From Rhopalosiphum padi (Eukaryota; Arthropoda; Insecta; Hemiptera; Aphididae), in contig NC_083597.1 in NCBI RefSeq assembly GCF_020882245.1, positions 76,300,152-76,364,151 on the forward strand: 64,000 nucleotides of DNA. The letters are read 5' to 3'. The position numbers were made by a program, and so were the translations under genes. The notes beneath the pieces were generated by a model. The model searched no databases. It was not told the DNA's origin and worked only from the letters and a program-made list of their open reading frames with translations. Shown here piece after piece: positions 63,521 through 64,000 of the stretch. How positions within the stretch are numbered: position 1 is the stretch's first letter; every line of letters begins with the position of its first letter.

Positions 63521-64000
63521 ACGATTTGGAATCGTAGTTATATTATTTTTATTCAAATCGATCGAACTGGCCTACTGTTAGTACAACTGTGAACCGATTT
63601 TTTTCTGAAGTTATAATCATCCCCCGGCTTAATTGTTATACAATGTGGAAAATAAATGTGTACCTGTTTCGAATGCCAACAACAACAATCATTAAGCGGT
63701 TAGATATTAATTATATTATATAGGATTTTTTGATGTGGTTGAAATTATGTATACAAAAACTGTAATCAGATGGGTTATTATTATTAGCGCAAAACATTCT
63801 ATAGGTACATGCTAATATAAATCGCAATGAGTGGCGTGAAAGTGTTCGCTCTGACTATATATTATGTAAATTCGAGTTTGAACTGTCCCTGTTCTTAGGT
63901 CCTTATGTCCTATTTATATGGCCGGGTGTCTCTCATTAAGAGATCTATGATGCCCTTCTATGTGGTTATGACGCTAGTATGTACTGCAAGCCAATTCTCA
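63521..64000. other. non-coding stretch to window edge
   Basis: AT-richer sequence; no gene was recognised before the window ends. Confidence 0.5.

Overview
The window is AT-rich (roughly three quarters A+T by eye), CpG-depleted in most places, and full of (TA)n, (ATT)n and (CA)n tracts, homopolymer runs and MITE-like elements. There are no closely packed ORFs, no ribosome-binding sites and no operons. This is intergenic or long-intron DNA of an animal. The repertoire (mdg3-like Ty3/gypsy, hAT, pogo-like and mariner-type elements) and the recurring TAGGTAC/TATAATATTATA texture suggest a hemipteran insect, most likely an aphid. That organism call is inference, not something one diagnostic gene proves.

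The one strongly supported gene is the 1429-codon Gag-Pol polyprotein (34733-39022) of a complete Ty3/gypsy LTR retrotransposon at 34337-39557 (5221 bp). The element has two 259-bp LTRs that read as identical, a 4-bp target duplication (ATAC), a tRNA-Leu-type primer binding site, and every catalytic motif from protease to integrase. It is a very young insertion and may still be active.

Older mobile DNA is scattered through the rest. There is a decayed gypsy-type protease fragment on the minus strand (about 11.3-11.7 kb). An 843-bp non-autonomous hAT element lies at 17023-17865, with a perfect 8-bp target duplication and a fossil of the hAT C-terminal domain. A 250-bp hAT-type MITE lies at 3220-3469 and a 169-bp pogo-like MITE at 27944-28112. 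A roughly 600-bp mariner-type terminal-inverted-repeat element lies at 29341-29943, with weaker candidates at 40323-41027 and 50158-50374. A possible degenerate LTR plus primer site lies near 53.07-53.30 kb.

Host coding content is sparse and uncertain. Two short open stretches with splice-site context are offered as candidate exons: 5724-5939 on the minus strand and 18320-18520 on the plus strand. Several GC/CpG-enriched islands stand out from the AT-rich background: 8.16-8.53, 12.36-12.72, 20.27-21.14, 28.94-29.24, 41.06-41.40, 59.94-61.14 and 62.04-63.52 kb. They may be promoters, 5' untranslated exons or enhancers, and the one at 20.27-21.14 kb is the best promoter candidate. I found no convincing tRNA, rRNA or CRISPR array, and no clear new biological system. 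The most useful results are the intact retrotransposon and the dated layers of older elements around it.
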